From the NCBI RefSeq assembly GCF_009695915.1, contig NZ_VUMZ01000004.1, positions 62,001 through 126,000 of the forward strand: a stretch of 64,000 nucleotides of DNA, written 5' to 3'. Below the pieces are notes generated by a model that had not been told where the DNA came from, searched no databases, and was given only the letters and a program-made list of their open reading frames with translations. Positions 25,310 to 32,833 of this stretch are shown in pieces. The first letter of the stretch is position 1; every line of letters starts with the position of its first letter. A program made the position numbers and the translations under genes. This DNA comes from Hornefia butyriciproducens (GTDB taxonomy: Bacteria; Bacillota; Clostridia; Peptostreptococcales; Anaerovoracaceae).

Positions 25310-28300
25310 TTATTTAACGGTTACTTTCACGTCTTTTCGGTTCATCGTCTTCGTTCCGCTTCCGTCCGAGGTGATCGTGATGACAGCTGTTCCCGCCTTC
25401 TTAGGCGTCACTTTTCCAGAGCTGCTGACCGTCGCGATCGAGGCGTCTGAGGAAACATAGGACAATGCCGCATTTGATGCAGACTTTGCATTCAGGCTGT
25501 ATGCCTTTGATGTCTTCTTCAGCCTGACAGATGTCTTTGATACGGTAATCGGATCTTTTTCTACAATGAACATTGCAGACGGGATCCATTTGCCGTTCAC
25601 AAAGTCACGGCCCAGCACCGCGATCTTATCATTATATACGCGGATATAATATCCGTTCGATCCCTCGGTGTACTCCCCGGCTGTCTCATTGTAGCTTGTC
25701 CAGAGATATCCGACCGAGGCGGTATTGAATGCAACCGGCGCATTCGTACTGCCGCTGAACATACATCCGATTGAATTCAGCTCCCAGTGGCTGTGTCCGT
25801 TGTACAGGATGATCTGTCCGTATTTTTTCAGGATCTGCTGGAACGATTCTGTGTTGTCCACGCCATCCCAGCCCTGTCCGCTGAAACTTCCCGCTACGGT
25901 GTTTTTCATGGACTGATGCAGGAATACGAATACAGGTCTGTTCGGATCTTTTTCAGTGTCTTCCTTCATTTTTTCGTCGAACCACTTCAGTTGCGCATCG
26001 GACATCTGCGCGTGCAGACCTTCCTTTTCACCACCCAGATAAATAAAGTGATATCCGTTAATCCACTCGTCATAATAGACATTCTTCGGCGTTGATACCG
26101 ACGGATTGAACAGGTGCACAAAATCCTGGAACTGATTGTTCGGGTTCCCAGCCATCCAGTCGTGGTTTCCGATAGCAATGTGGAGTTTCGGCGTAACGCC
26201 GGCGGAGTCGTACAAGGATTTCATCTTGTAGAACTGATCTTTTCTTCCGTTATTCGCCATATCTCCGTTGATCACAATCGCACGGCTGTTCGGACTGTTT
26301 TTCTTCACATCGTTCAGCATTTCCGTGAAGTGCTCGTTATTGTACTTATCATAGTATTGCAGCGAGCTGTCATTTGTGATATGGACGTCACTCACGATCT
26401 GGAATTCCATGATCGGTGAACCGAGCTGATAGCTGCTGCCTTCCGGAAGATCAACTGAAACCGCTTTGGAAGACAGTTTTTTTCCGTTTGCCGCATAAGC
26501 GATCAGTTTCTTCGCACCCTCCGGAATAATCGTATGCTCGTACATGTGGAATGTGGTCGTATCGCCTGTCAGCCTGAATTTCGCCAGTGCATCGTATCCG
26601 GCCAGCGGGTTGCCATCTGCACCTGCCCAGTACATCACGCAGTCTGTCGCAGTTTCGTTCGCAGCATCTTTTGTTATTGTAACTGTGCCATTCGCATAAC
26701 CGTCCGAGGTGTTATCCTGCGAATAGTGAATCGATTTCAACGTGTCCGGAGCTGATTCTCCAACGGAGATCTTAGTCGACGCTACTTCATCATACCCAGA
26801 GCCCCTGAACAGAATAACCTTGTATTTTCCTGCCGGGATCTCATGTGTAGGAACCCTGTCAGTCCGGTTATAGTTTGTATTCTGGAGAATGACCGGAACA
26901 CCGGCTTTCTTTCCACTGTCCTTATCGTTTACATAATACCAGTAGATTGAAGTCGTCGTTCCGCTTCCCGTACCATAGGTGTCATCTTCATTATATATGC
27001 CGACCCAGTACGCTCCCTCTCCGGTTGCTGTTGCGATGATGTTTTCTCCGACATGGTAGCTGGTCTTGTTCGTTTTGACCGATTCCTTCGCTGTATCAAT
27101 GCTTCCGGTGATGGTAATGTCCCGGCTCGAGACCACATCAGTACCGTCTGAAAGCAGCGCAATCTTGTATTTACCGGCGGTCAGCGTCGCTTCATCATAG
27201 CGTGAATCGCTGATCTGCCCGGCGGCGCGAACATCATAGGTCTTCCCGGAAGTGTGACTGATTCCGTTATTCGTATTTCCGACATAGTACCAGAAGATCG
27301 GTGCTTTCGATTCCGGATCATCTCCTGCTTTGTAGAGTCCCACAATATCGCTGGATGCCCCGGCAGCCGTTACCCTGATCGAATCGTTTGCATCATAAGA
27401 ATCTGCACTTACAGAAAGAGACCGTTCGACCTTGCCAGTTTTCCGTTTTTCAATCTTTCCTGTGCTCCACTGCGTATCCCAGTTGAATGTGGAATCGACG
27501 ACCTTCATCGCATCCTTCCAGGTGCTGATGTTGCCGTTGGCCTTCTTGTATACCTTTCCGCCCTTCTGGAACTGAATATATCCAAGATACCGGTTTGAAT
27601 AGTCAAAACTCTTATCCGTATCAATGTACTTCCACAAAGTATATGCCGGCTTCTTCTTTCCATCCATTCCGATCAGACCGAAGTTCGCATTGGCCTTTTC
27701 AAGTTCCTTCGTATCATGCAGCCGGAAATACATCAGACTGCTGACGCAGTTCATATGCGCCGCTTTGTAATAAAGCTGTGCAATATATGCAGCCTGCCGA
27801 TACTTATCGGCTTCTGTATTCTTCTCCGAGGACACACCGGTTTCCTGCAGAATCACGTCACGGACTTTTGTACCATAGCGCATTTTATTCTGTTCCAGGT
27901 ATTTCTGCAGGATTTCGAAGTTCGAAATAGTGAGCCATTTTGACGAATTGTAATTTCCGCCGACTTTAACATTCGGGTACATCGGATTCATTCCCGTATC
28001 GTTATAGCCGACATCCGATGCCGGCAGGTTGAATCCGTATATATGCGGCGTGATACCCCAGTCATAGCCGCCTCTCCGGTTCGAATACTTCGCCAGCCAT
28101 TCCAGCATTGCCTTCGGTGCATAGGCAGTTCCGCCTACAGCTTCATTTCCCGGAGCTGCCCAGTTATGTGTAATGGAGATATGAACCTTCGCATCCCCCG
28201 CATATTTTTTTACTGCCGCATTCGAAAGGCGAAGCGCTCTCGCATACTCCTCCATATATTCGTTGAAGCGAGCCGTTTGCTTTTTGCCCTTTGCTTTTTT

Positions 28301-29260
28301 CTCCGGCATAAAGCATCCGGTGAAATCCACTTCATTTCCGATCACATAATTATTGATCATCCCATGTTCCTGACCTCTGGAATAACGGGATGCCAAAAAC
28401 TCCATACATGCGATAAAGTAGTCTCTGCCGGAGGAATTGGATGTGTTCATTCCGAAAGATTCTCCCGTACGGTTGCTGTACAGAAGTGCAGACGGAATTC
28501 CGTTACTCTCGCCGTTGTCCATCAGAAGTATTGTCGCCGTAGTATTGAGACCATTCTGCGTATTTGCTGAAATCAGATTGTCATACTGTTCAATCTTACT
28601 CTTATTGAAATAATATGTTTTTCCGTTTGACTTGAAGCGAATTGCATTCGAATGATATTTCGGGTACAGAATTCCAGCCAGATTGATATTGATCGCCATC
28701 GAGGATGCACCCAGGTCCTTCGCATCACTCAAAGCGGCAGCATCATCCATAAAGAGTCCCTTCTTGGAGGCCATTTTTATGGTTACAGACTTCACCGGGG
28801 AATAAATTTTCGATGCATAGATCGGGCCTTTGACAATCTTCCCTTTCTTGTCCACGAGATAGTACTTGTTATACAGCAGGTCAACACCTTTTTTGTATCG
28901 TTTGACTGTAAACGTCTTGTTCGATCCCATCTTGTACTTACCGATGTACGTTCCCTTGACCTTTGCAGATTTGCTGATACCGTTAAGCTTATCCTTTTTA
29001 TTGTACTGGTTCGCCCGGCACATATAAAGCTTGGCTGTGCCTTTCTTTCCGACTCGTTTGATCTTGATTTTGACTTTTGACTTCTCCACGCTGACCGTCA
29101 TGCCGGAGGATTTCGCATCCTTTGAGCTGACCGCATACGTGTCATGGCAGACAAAAGAGAATGCCGCCGTGACAAAGATGATCGCGAGCAACGTAATGAC
29201 AGCCGTATGAATGCCTCCTTTTCTTAATTCAGCACGGAGGCTAATTTCTTTCCTAAACAT
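25310..29260 (-). CDS. Giant secreted DUF5722 / Ig / metallophosphoesterase / BIG2 protein
   Basis: 1316 residues. An N-terminal membrane or signal segment (about 17-43). The DUF5722-type region (about 150-600) parallels the 20321 protein (VIGNEVDFTG, ISITHNWAAP, LQETGVSSEKN). Two Ig-like units of the GSWVGIY type follow (about 610-830, YWVGIYNEDD). A calcineurin-like phosphoesterase spans about 951-1225 with metal motifs SDVHIT, INGDMANNG, IGNHDW and YNGHSHWE. A BIG2-like domain ends the protein (SVRLKKTSKAYSLNAK...). GAAAGGAA lies only just ahead of ATG, so the exact start is less sure. Substrate unknown. Confidence 0.82.
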   Translation of the reverse strand: MFRKEISLRAELRKGGIHTAVITLLAIIFVTAAFSFVCHDTYAVSSKDAKSSGMTVSVEKSKVKIKIKRVGKKGTAKLYMCRANQYNKKDKLNGISKSAKVKGTYIGKYKMGSNKTFTVKRYKKGVDLLYNKYYLVDKKGKIVKGPIYASKIYSPVKSVTIKMASKKGLFMDDAAALSDAKDLGASSMAININLAGILYPKYHSNAIRFKSNGKTYYFNKSKIEQYDNLISANTQNGLNTTATILLMDNGESNGIPSALLYSNRTGESFGMNTSNSSGRDYFIACMEFLASRYSRGQEHGMINNYVIGNEVDFTGCFMPEKKAKGKKQTARFNEYMEEYARALRLSNAAVKKYAGDAKVHISITHNWAAPGNEAVGGTAYAPKAMLEWLAKYSNRRGGYDWGITPHIYGFNLPASDVGYNDTGMNPMYPNVKVGGNYNSSKWLTISNFEILQKYLEQNKMRYGTKVRDVILQETGVSSEKNTEADKYRQAAYIAQLYYKAAHMNCVSSLMYFRLHDTKELEKANANFGLIGMDGKKKPAYTLWKYIDTDKSFDYSNRYLGYIQFQKGGKVYKKANGNISTWKDAMKVVDSTFNWDTQWSTGKIEKRKTGKVERSLSVSADSYDANDSIRVTAAGASSDIVGLYKAGDDPESKAPIFWYYVGNTNNGISHTSGKTYDVRAAGQISDSRYDEATLTAGKYKIALLSDGTDVVSSRDITITGSIDTAKESVKTNKTSYHVGENIIATATGEGAYWVGIYNEDDTYGTGSGTTTSIYWYYVNDKDSGKKAGVPVILQNTNYNRTDRVPTHEIPAGKYKVILFRGSGYDEVASTKISVGESAPDTLKSIHYSQDNTSDGYANGTVTITKDAANETATDCVMYWAGADGNPLAGYDALAKFRLTGDTTTFHMYEHTIIPEGAKKLIAYAANGKKLSSKAVSVDLPEGSSYQLGSPIMEFQIVSDVHITNDSSLQYYDKYNNEHFTEMLNDVKKNSPNSRAIVINGDMANNGRKDQFYKMKSLYDSAGVTPKLHIAIGNHDWMAGNPNNQFQDFVHLFNPSVSTPKNVYYDEWINGYHFIYLGGEKEGLHAQMSDAQLKWFDEKMKEDTEKDPNRPVFVFLHQSMKNTVAGSFSGQGWDGVDNTESFQQILKKYGQIILYNGHSHWELNSIGCMFSGSTNAPVAFNTASVGYLWTSYNETAGEYTEGSNGYYIRVYNDKIAVLGRDFVNGKWIPSAMFIVEKDPITVSKTSVRLKKTSKAYSLNAKSASNAALSYVSSDASIATVSSSGKVTPKKAGTAVITITSDGSGTKTMNRKDVKVTVK

Positions 29261-29309
29261 TTCCTTTCTTCGCCTTCTTCCCTTTCTTCACTTTCTTCGC
29301 ACTTTGATT

Positions 29310-29385
29310 TAACTGTTGCCCTATACCGGGAAAATCTGTTAAACCCTGAAACCCAATCCTTCAGGCAACGAGCACATAAATCGGC
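29310..29385 (-). promoter_or_regulatory. Foldable leader upstream of the giant surface-protein gene
   Basis: On the minus strand GTTGCC...GGCAAC encloses a CCTGAA/TTTCAGG hairpin, and TTTAAC inside can pair with GTTAAA just outside, a pseudoknot-like layout. Polypurine sequence (GAAGAAAG repeats) fills 29261-29305. No terminator is visible. The rest of 29386-29474 shows nothing I can name. Confidence 0.3.
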
Positions 29386-29474
29386 CTGATACCTCTGGTA
29401 TAACTGAATCATCCGATATTGAATACTAAATTCACCGAAAGTTCATTACACCTTATCAGATTATCTGCAATTGC

Positions 29475-29509
29475 AAAAAGGACCAGAATAATGCGACTTA
29501 CTCTGATCC
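29475..29509 (-). terminator. Terminator of infC-rpmI-rplT
   Basis: GGATCAGA/TCTGGTCC stem (29502-29509 with 29481-29488) and TTTTT on the minus strand. It lies 180 bp after the rplT stop; the sequence between (29510-29689) has no gene I accept. Confidence 0.7.
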
Positions 29510-29689
29510 CTCATTCAAGTTCTGTTTTAGCGGACGATTTTGACAGAATACAAACTGCATATTACATTCCCGGCCGAATTCCGCAGCAGCCGGACTGCAG
29601 CCGCAACGCCCTGTATCAGACCGGATATCATCCAGTTCATATAAGCGCATTTTATAATAACGTCCCTTTTCCCGATGTTAAAAGCTCAT

Positions 29690-30049
29690 TTATTTCGCGA
29701 CAGCGGTCTTCGCTGTTTCACAGAGCTTCGCGAATCCGGCCTCGTCATAGATCGCCATCTCGGAGAGCATTTTTCTGTTGATTTCGATTCCGCTCTTCTT
29801 CAGTCCGTCCATCAGACGGCTGTAGCTGATGCCGTTCATTCTCGCGCCGGCGTTGATCCGGGCGATCCAGAGTTTCCGGTAATCTCTCTTTTTGCGCTTT
29901 CTTCCGACGTATGCGGACCGCAGTGATCTCATCACCGCGGGATTCGCCGCGCGGAAGACCTTGCTCTTCTGTCCGTAGAAGCCCTTTGCCTGCTTCAGAA
30001 TTTTCTTATGTCTCTTGTGAGCGTTTACGCCCTTCTTTACTCTTGCCAT
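29690..30049 (-). CDS. rplT: 50S ribosomal protein L20
   Basis: 119 residues, the usual length. Starts [16 protein letters not shown] and contains [20 protein letters not shown], both diagnostic of bL20. L20 assembles early on 23S rRNA and in Bacillota represses its own operon by binding the infC leader. Third gene of infC-rpmI-rplT, with AGGAGG upstream. Confidence 0.98.
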   Translation of the reverse strand: MARVKKGVNAHKRHKKILKQAKGFYGQKSKVFRAANPAVMRSLRSAYVGRKRKKRDYRKLWIARINAGARMNGISYSRLMDGLKKSGIEINRKMLSEMAIYDEAGFAKLCETAKTAVAK

Positions 30050-30108
30050 ATTCTATACCTCCTGTATACTGATATTTCAACCTTTAGTAACGCGATCCTT
30101 CCGATGCG

Positions 30109-30309
30109 CTATTTCGCCATTGATCTGAGCATTCTCTTCTGATCCGCTGAGGTCAGAACCGTGGATTTACGCAGACCCTGTTTTCTCTTCGGCGTCTTCT
30201 TGGTCAGAATATGACTCTTGTATGCCTTATGTCTCTGGATCTTTCCGGATCCGGTGACCTTCATTCTCTTGCACGCGCCTCTGTGAGACTTCATCTTGCA
30301 TTTTGCCAT
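30109..30309 (-). CDS. rpmI: 50S ribosomal protein L35
   Basis: 66 residues. [22 protein letters not shown] is the bL35 start, with the basic [16 protein letters not shown] segment. Lies between infC and rplT with short gaps (24 and 59 bp). Confidence 0.98.
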   Translation of the reverse strand: MAKCKMKSHRGACKRMKVTGSGKIQRHKAYKSHILTKKTPKRKQGLRKSTVLTSADQKRMLRSMAK

Positions 30310-30333
30310 AATTATACCCTCCTATGTCAATTA

Positions 30334-30879
30334 TTATTTCTCGTTATCCTTGGATTTCTTATGCTTCTCAGCAGGCTTCGGCGACAAAAACATGGTCAGA
30401 CTTCTACCCTCGAAGGAAGGTTTTTTGTCCATAACCCCATATTCTCCACAGGCCTCTGCAAAGGAATTCATGACCTGACGTCCTCTGTTGACGTAGTCGC
30501 GTTCACGTCCTCTGAACCGGAGACTGACCTTGACTTTGTCCCCGTCCTTCAGAAACTTGCTGGCAGTCTTCGCCTTCACCAGAATATCATGCTCCTCGAT
30601 AAAGGTGCTCAGTCTGATTTCCTTGACCTGAATCGTCTTCTGCTTTTTCTTGGCCTCTTTTTCCCGCTTCTGAAGTTCATAGCGGTACTTTCCATAGTCC
30701 AGTATTTTCGCAACAGGCGGCTTCGCGTTCGGTGAGATTTCCACTAAATCCAGCTTCCGCTGTTCTGCCAGTTCCAAAGCCTCGCTCCGGCTCATGATTC
30801 CGACCATTTCTCCATTGCTGTCGATCACTCTCAGTTCTCTGGCACGAATCTCTTCGTTGATTCTACTTTCTCTGCTAAT
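30334..30879 (-). CDS. infC: Translation initiation factor IF-3, ATT start codon
   Basis: 181 residues. The true N-terminus lies upstream of any ATG/GTG: ATT at 30877-30879 opens (I)SRESRINEEIRAREL, the universal IF-3 start, seven bases after GGAGG. A start at GTG 30828 would delete this conserved region. Rare initiation codons in infC are a known autoregulatory device, because IF-3 itself discriminates against them. The C-terminal domain carries VKVSLRFRGRE and a lysine-rich tail. First gene of infC-rpmI-rplT. Confidence 0.95.
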   Translation of the reverse strand: MSRESRINEEIRARELRVIDSNGEMVGIMSRSEALELAEQRKLDLVEISPNAKPPVAKILDYGKYRYELQKREKEAKKKQKTIQVKEIRLSTFIEEHDILVKAKTASKFLKDGDKVKVSLRFRGRERDYVNRGRQVMNSFAEACGEYGVMDKKPSFEGRSLTMFLSPKPAEKHKKSKDNEK

Positions 30880-30894
30880 TTCTCTACCTCCTAC

Positions 30895-30997
30895 TAAAAA
30901 ACGGATACCTTCTGTATCCGCTTCAAAAAACGCAAGCTACGCTGTTTTCAACTATTTACCCAACAAACACGATCGTCTGAAAGGTGAGAAGCGGATA
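30895..30997 (-). promoter_or_regulatory. infC leader attenuator (L20-leader type)
   Basis: A terminator CGGATAC-agaag-GTATCCG (30902-30920) with six T lies immediately before the infC ribosome site. Upstream TATCCGCTTC (30988-30997) is complementary to GAAGCGGATA (30915-30924) and would form an antiterminator that destroys the terminator. Leaders of this operon in Bacillota bind L20, so L20-controlled attenuation is likely. Confidence 0.85.
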
Positions 30998-31019
30998 ACT
31001 TCTTCTTGATTACTTCAAC

Positions 31020-31048
31020 AGTATACCATCCGTTTCCGTCCCTGTCAA
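31020..31048 (-). promoter_or_regulatory. Promoter of infC-rpmI-rplT
   Basis: Consensus TTGACA, 17-bp spacer, TATACT on the minus strand. Confidence 0.88.
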
Positions 31049-31064
31049 ATATTTTTCAGGAATT

Positions 31065-31097
31065 CAGAGGCCGCCCGGACAATCCGGGCGGCCTCTG
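31065..31097 (-). terminator. Terminator of the AGCS symporter gene
   Basis: Perfect 14-bp stem CAGAGGCCGCCCGG/CCGGGCGGCCTCTG with 5-base loop, 72 bp after the symporter stop; the U-tract is poor. Confidence 0.7.
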
Positions 31098-31169
31098 AAA
31101 ATGTAATTATTTCTTCCGTTTTATTTACTCAATCATTTAACCTAACTGCCGCAGAACCGCGATATCTCA

Positions 31170-32558
31170 TTACAAGTCCGCGATCTGCTTATGCACAACC
31201 GGAATCGGCGTCGGATCCACCTCGTCGATGTTGTGTACATATTTATGCACGTCATCCATCAGATGCCCGCTCAGCAGCCACACCCCGATAACGTTCGGGA
31301 TGACCATCAGACCGTTCAGGATATCCGCAATCGTCCAAACGGTATTCAGTGCGATTACGCAGCCGACAAAGGACAGAACCACAAACGCGATCTTATACGG
31401 CATAATGATCTTCGGTCCACAGAGGTATTCCGCACACCGCTCACCGTAGTAGGACCATCCGAGAATCGTTGAGAATGCGAACAGTGCCAGCGAGAGGGCG
31501 ATGATCGGACGTCCGACAACCGGAATCAGTCCGAACGCATGGAAGGTCAGAACTGTCGTGTCAGTATTGCTTCCGGCCTCGATGAATTCAGGATGCGCCA
31601 GTGCGGAGCTTACCAGCGTAAGTCCGGTCAGCAGACAGATGACTACTGTATCCCAGAAGGTACCGGTCATGGATACCAGAGACTGTCTCACAGGGTTTCT
31701 GGTCTTCGCCGACGCCGCTACGATCGGAGCGGAGCCCATGCCGGACTCGTTGGAGAACAGGCCTCTCGCACATCCGTAACGCAGTGCGACTGCAACGCTG
31801 TAACCGAACAGTCCACCGGCGCCTGCCTGTACTGAAAATGCCGATTTGATAATGAGAACGAGCGCTTCACCGACGAAATGACCGTTCATAATCATGACCC
31901 AGATGGAACCGATTACATAGAACGCCGCCATAAACGGTACCAGCTTCTCGGTAACCATCGTGATGGACTTGACTCCGCCGATGATCACGATCGCCGTGAA
32001 TACCGCAACCAGTATTCCGGCCACCCATTCAGGAAGTCCGAAGTTCTGCTTCAGGGCTGTGGAAATGGAGTTCGCCTGCGTCATACAGCCGATTCCGAAC
32101 GCCGCGATAGCACCGAACAGTGCGAACAGGACGCCCAGCCATTTGGCGTGCAGACCTCTCTCCAGCGCAGTGAACGCGCCGCCGATCATGCGTCCGTCTT
32201 CCGTCTGCTCTCTGTACTTGACAGACATCGCGGTTTCCATGTATTTGGTCGCGATGCCTAGAACGCCGGTCATCCACATCCAGAAGACTGCTCCCGGTCC
32301 GCCGCTCGCCACCGCAGTGGCGACGCCGATGATGTTTCCGGTTCCGATTGTCGCCGCAAGGGCGGTCGTCAGCGCACCGAACTGCGATACTTCGCCTTCT
32401 CCATCCGGATCCGGCGTAACGGATAACTTGATCCCCTTAAATGTATGCTTCTGGATAAAACCTGTTCTGATGGTGCAGAACAGATGTGTTCCGAGCAGAA
32501 CAATAATCAGGGGCAAGCCCCATAGAAAAGCGTCAAAGTTGTCTAGGGCCTTTACCAT
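31170..32558 (-). CDS. Sodium:alanine (AGCS family) symporter
   Basis: 462 residues with 10-11 hydrophobic segments. AGCS signatures: ATIGTGNIIGVATAVASGGPGAVFWMW after helix 2 (seen in parts) and GLFSNESGMGSAPIVAAS mid-protein. Imports alanine, glycine or a related amino acid with Na+. Start 32558 (MVKALDNFDAFLWG) follows GGAGG at nine bases; a longer frame to 32579 has no ribosome site. Single-gene unit with its own promoter and terminator. A second AGCS protein lies at the right window edge. Confidence 0.93.
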   Translation of the reverse strand: MVKALDNFDAFLWGLPLIIVLLGTHLFCTIRTGFIQKHTFKGIKLSVTPDPDGEGEVSQFGALTTALAATIGTGNIIGVATAVASGGPGAVFWMWMTGVLGIATKYMETAMSVKYREQTEDGRMIGGAFTALERGLHAKWLGVLFALFGAIAAFGIGCMTQANSISTALKQNFGLPEWVAGILVAVFTAIVIIGGVKSITMVTEKLVPFMAAFYVIGSIWVMIMNGHFVGEALVLIIKSAFSVQAGAGGLFGYSVAVALRYGCARGLFSNESGMGSAPIVAASAKTRNPVRQSLVSMTGTFWDTVVICLLTGLTLVSSALAHPEFIEAGSNTDTTVLTFHAFGLIPVVGRPIIALSLALFAFSTILGWSYYGERCAEYLCGPKIIMPYKIAFVVLSFVGCVIALNTVWTIADILNGLMVIPNVIGVWLLSGHLMDDVHKYVHNIDEVDPTPIPVVHKQIADL

Positions 32559-32616
32559 ACTCTCATGCCTCCTTTGCAAAAGTGCTAAGACAATAACGAA
32601 TAATAATTACGTTCTT

Positions 32617-32644
32617 ATTATATCACACACTCTTCACAAAGCAA
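32617..32644 (-). promoter_or_regulatory. Promoter of the AGCS symporter gene
   Basis: TTGCTT, 16-bp spacer, TATAAT on the minus strand; start codon 59 bp downstream. Confidence 0.7.
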
Positions 32645-32728
32645 ACCCCTTTTCTAAATAATCACATTATTTTAAGTGACTTTTTTGTGATTCACATACA
32701 AGCATACCGTATATTTTATATTTTAAGC

Positions 32729-32771
32729 GCACAAAAAGCGCTCCGCAATATTCGGCGAAGCACTTTTTGTG
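32729..32771 (-). terminator. Terminator of the pyc transcript
   Basis: CACAAAAAG(T/C)GCT-type arms around a short loop, with T5 on both strands, 62 bp after the pyc stop. Confidence 0.8.
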
Positions 32772-32833
32772 TATATTCCGTGTATATTTCAGAGGCATTT
32801 CAGCGGAAATTATTCCGTGCCGGATCGTATCCC

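Noticed and set aside
29498-29650. 50-codon frame downstream of rplT (MRLYELDDIRSD...)
   Set aside because: AAAAGGG is 13 bases from ATG, the frame runs into the operon terminator, and the product resembles nothing; kept only as untranslated sequence.
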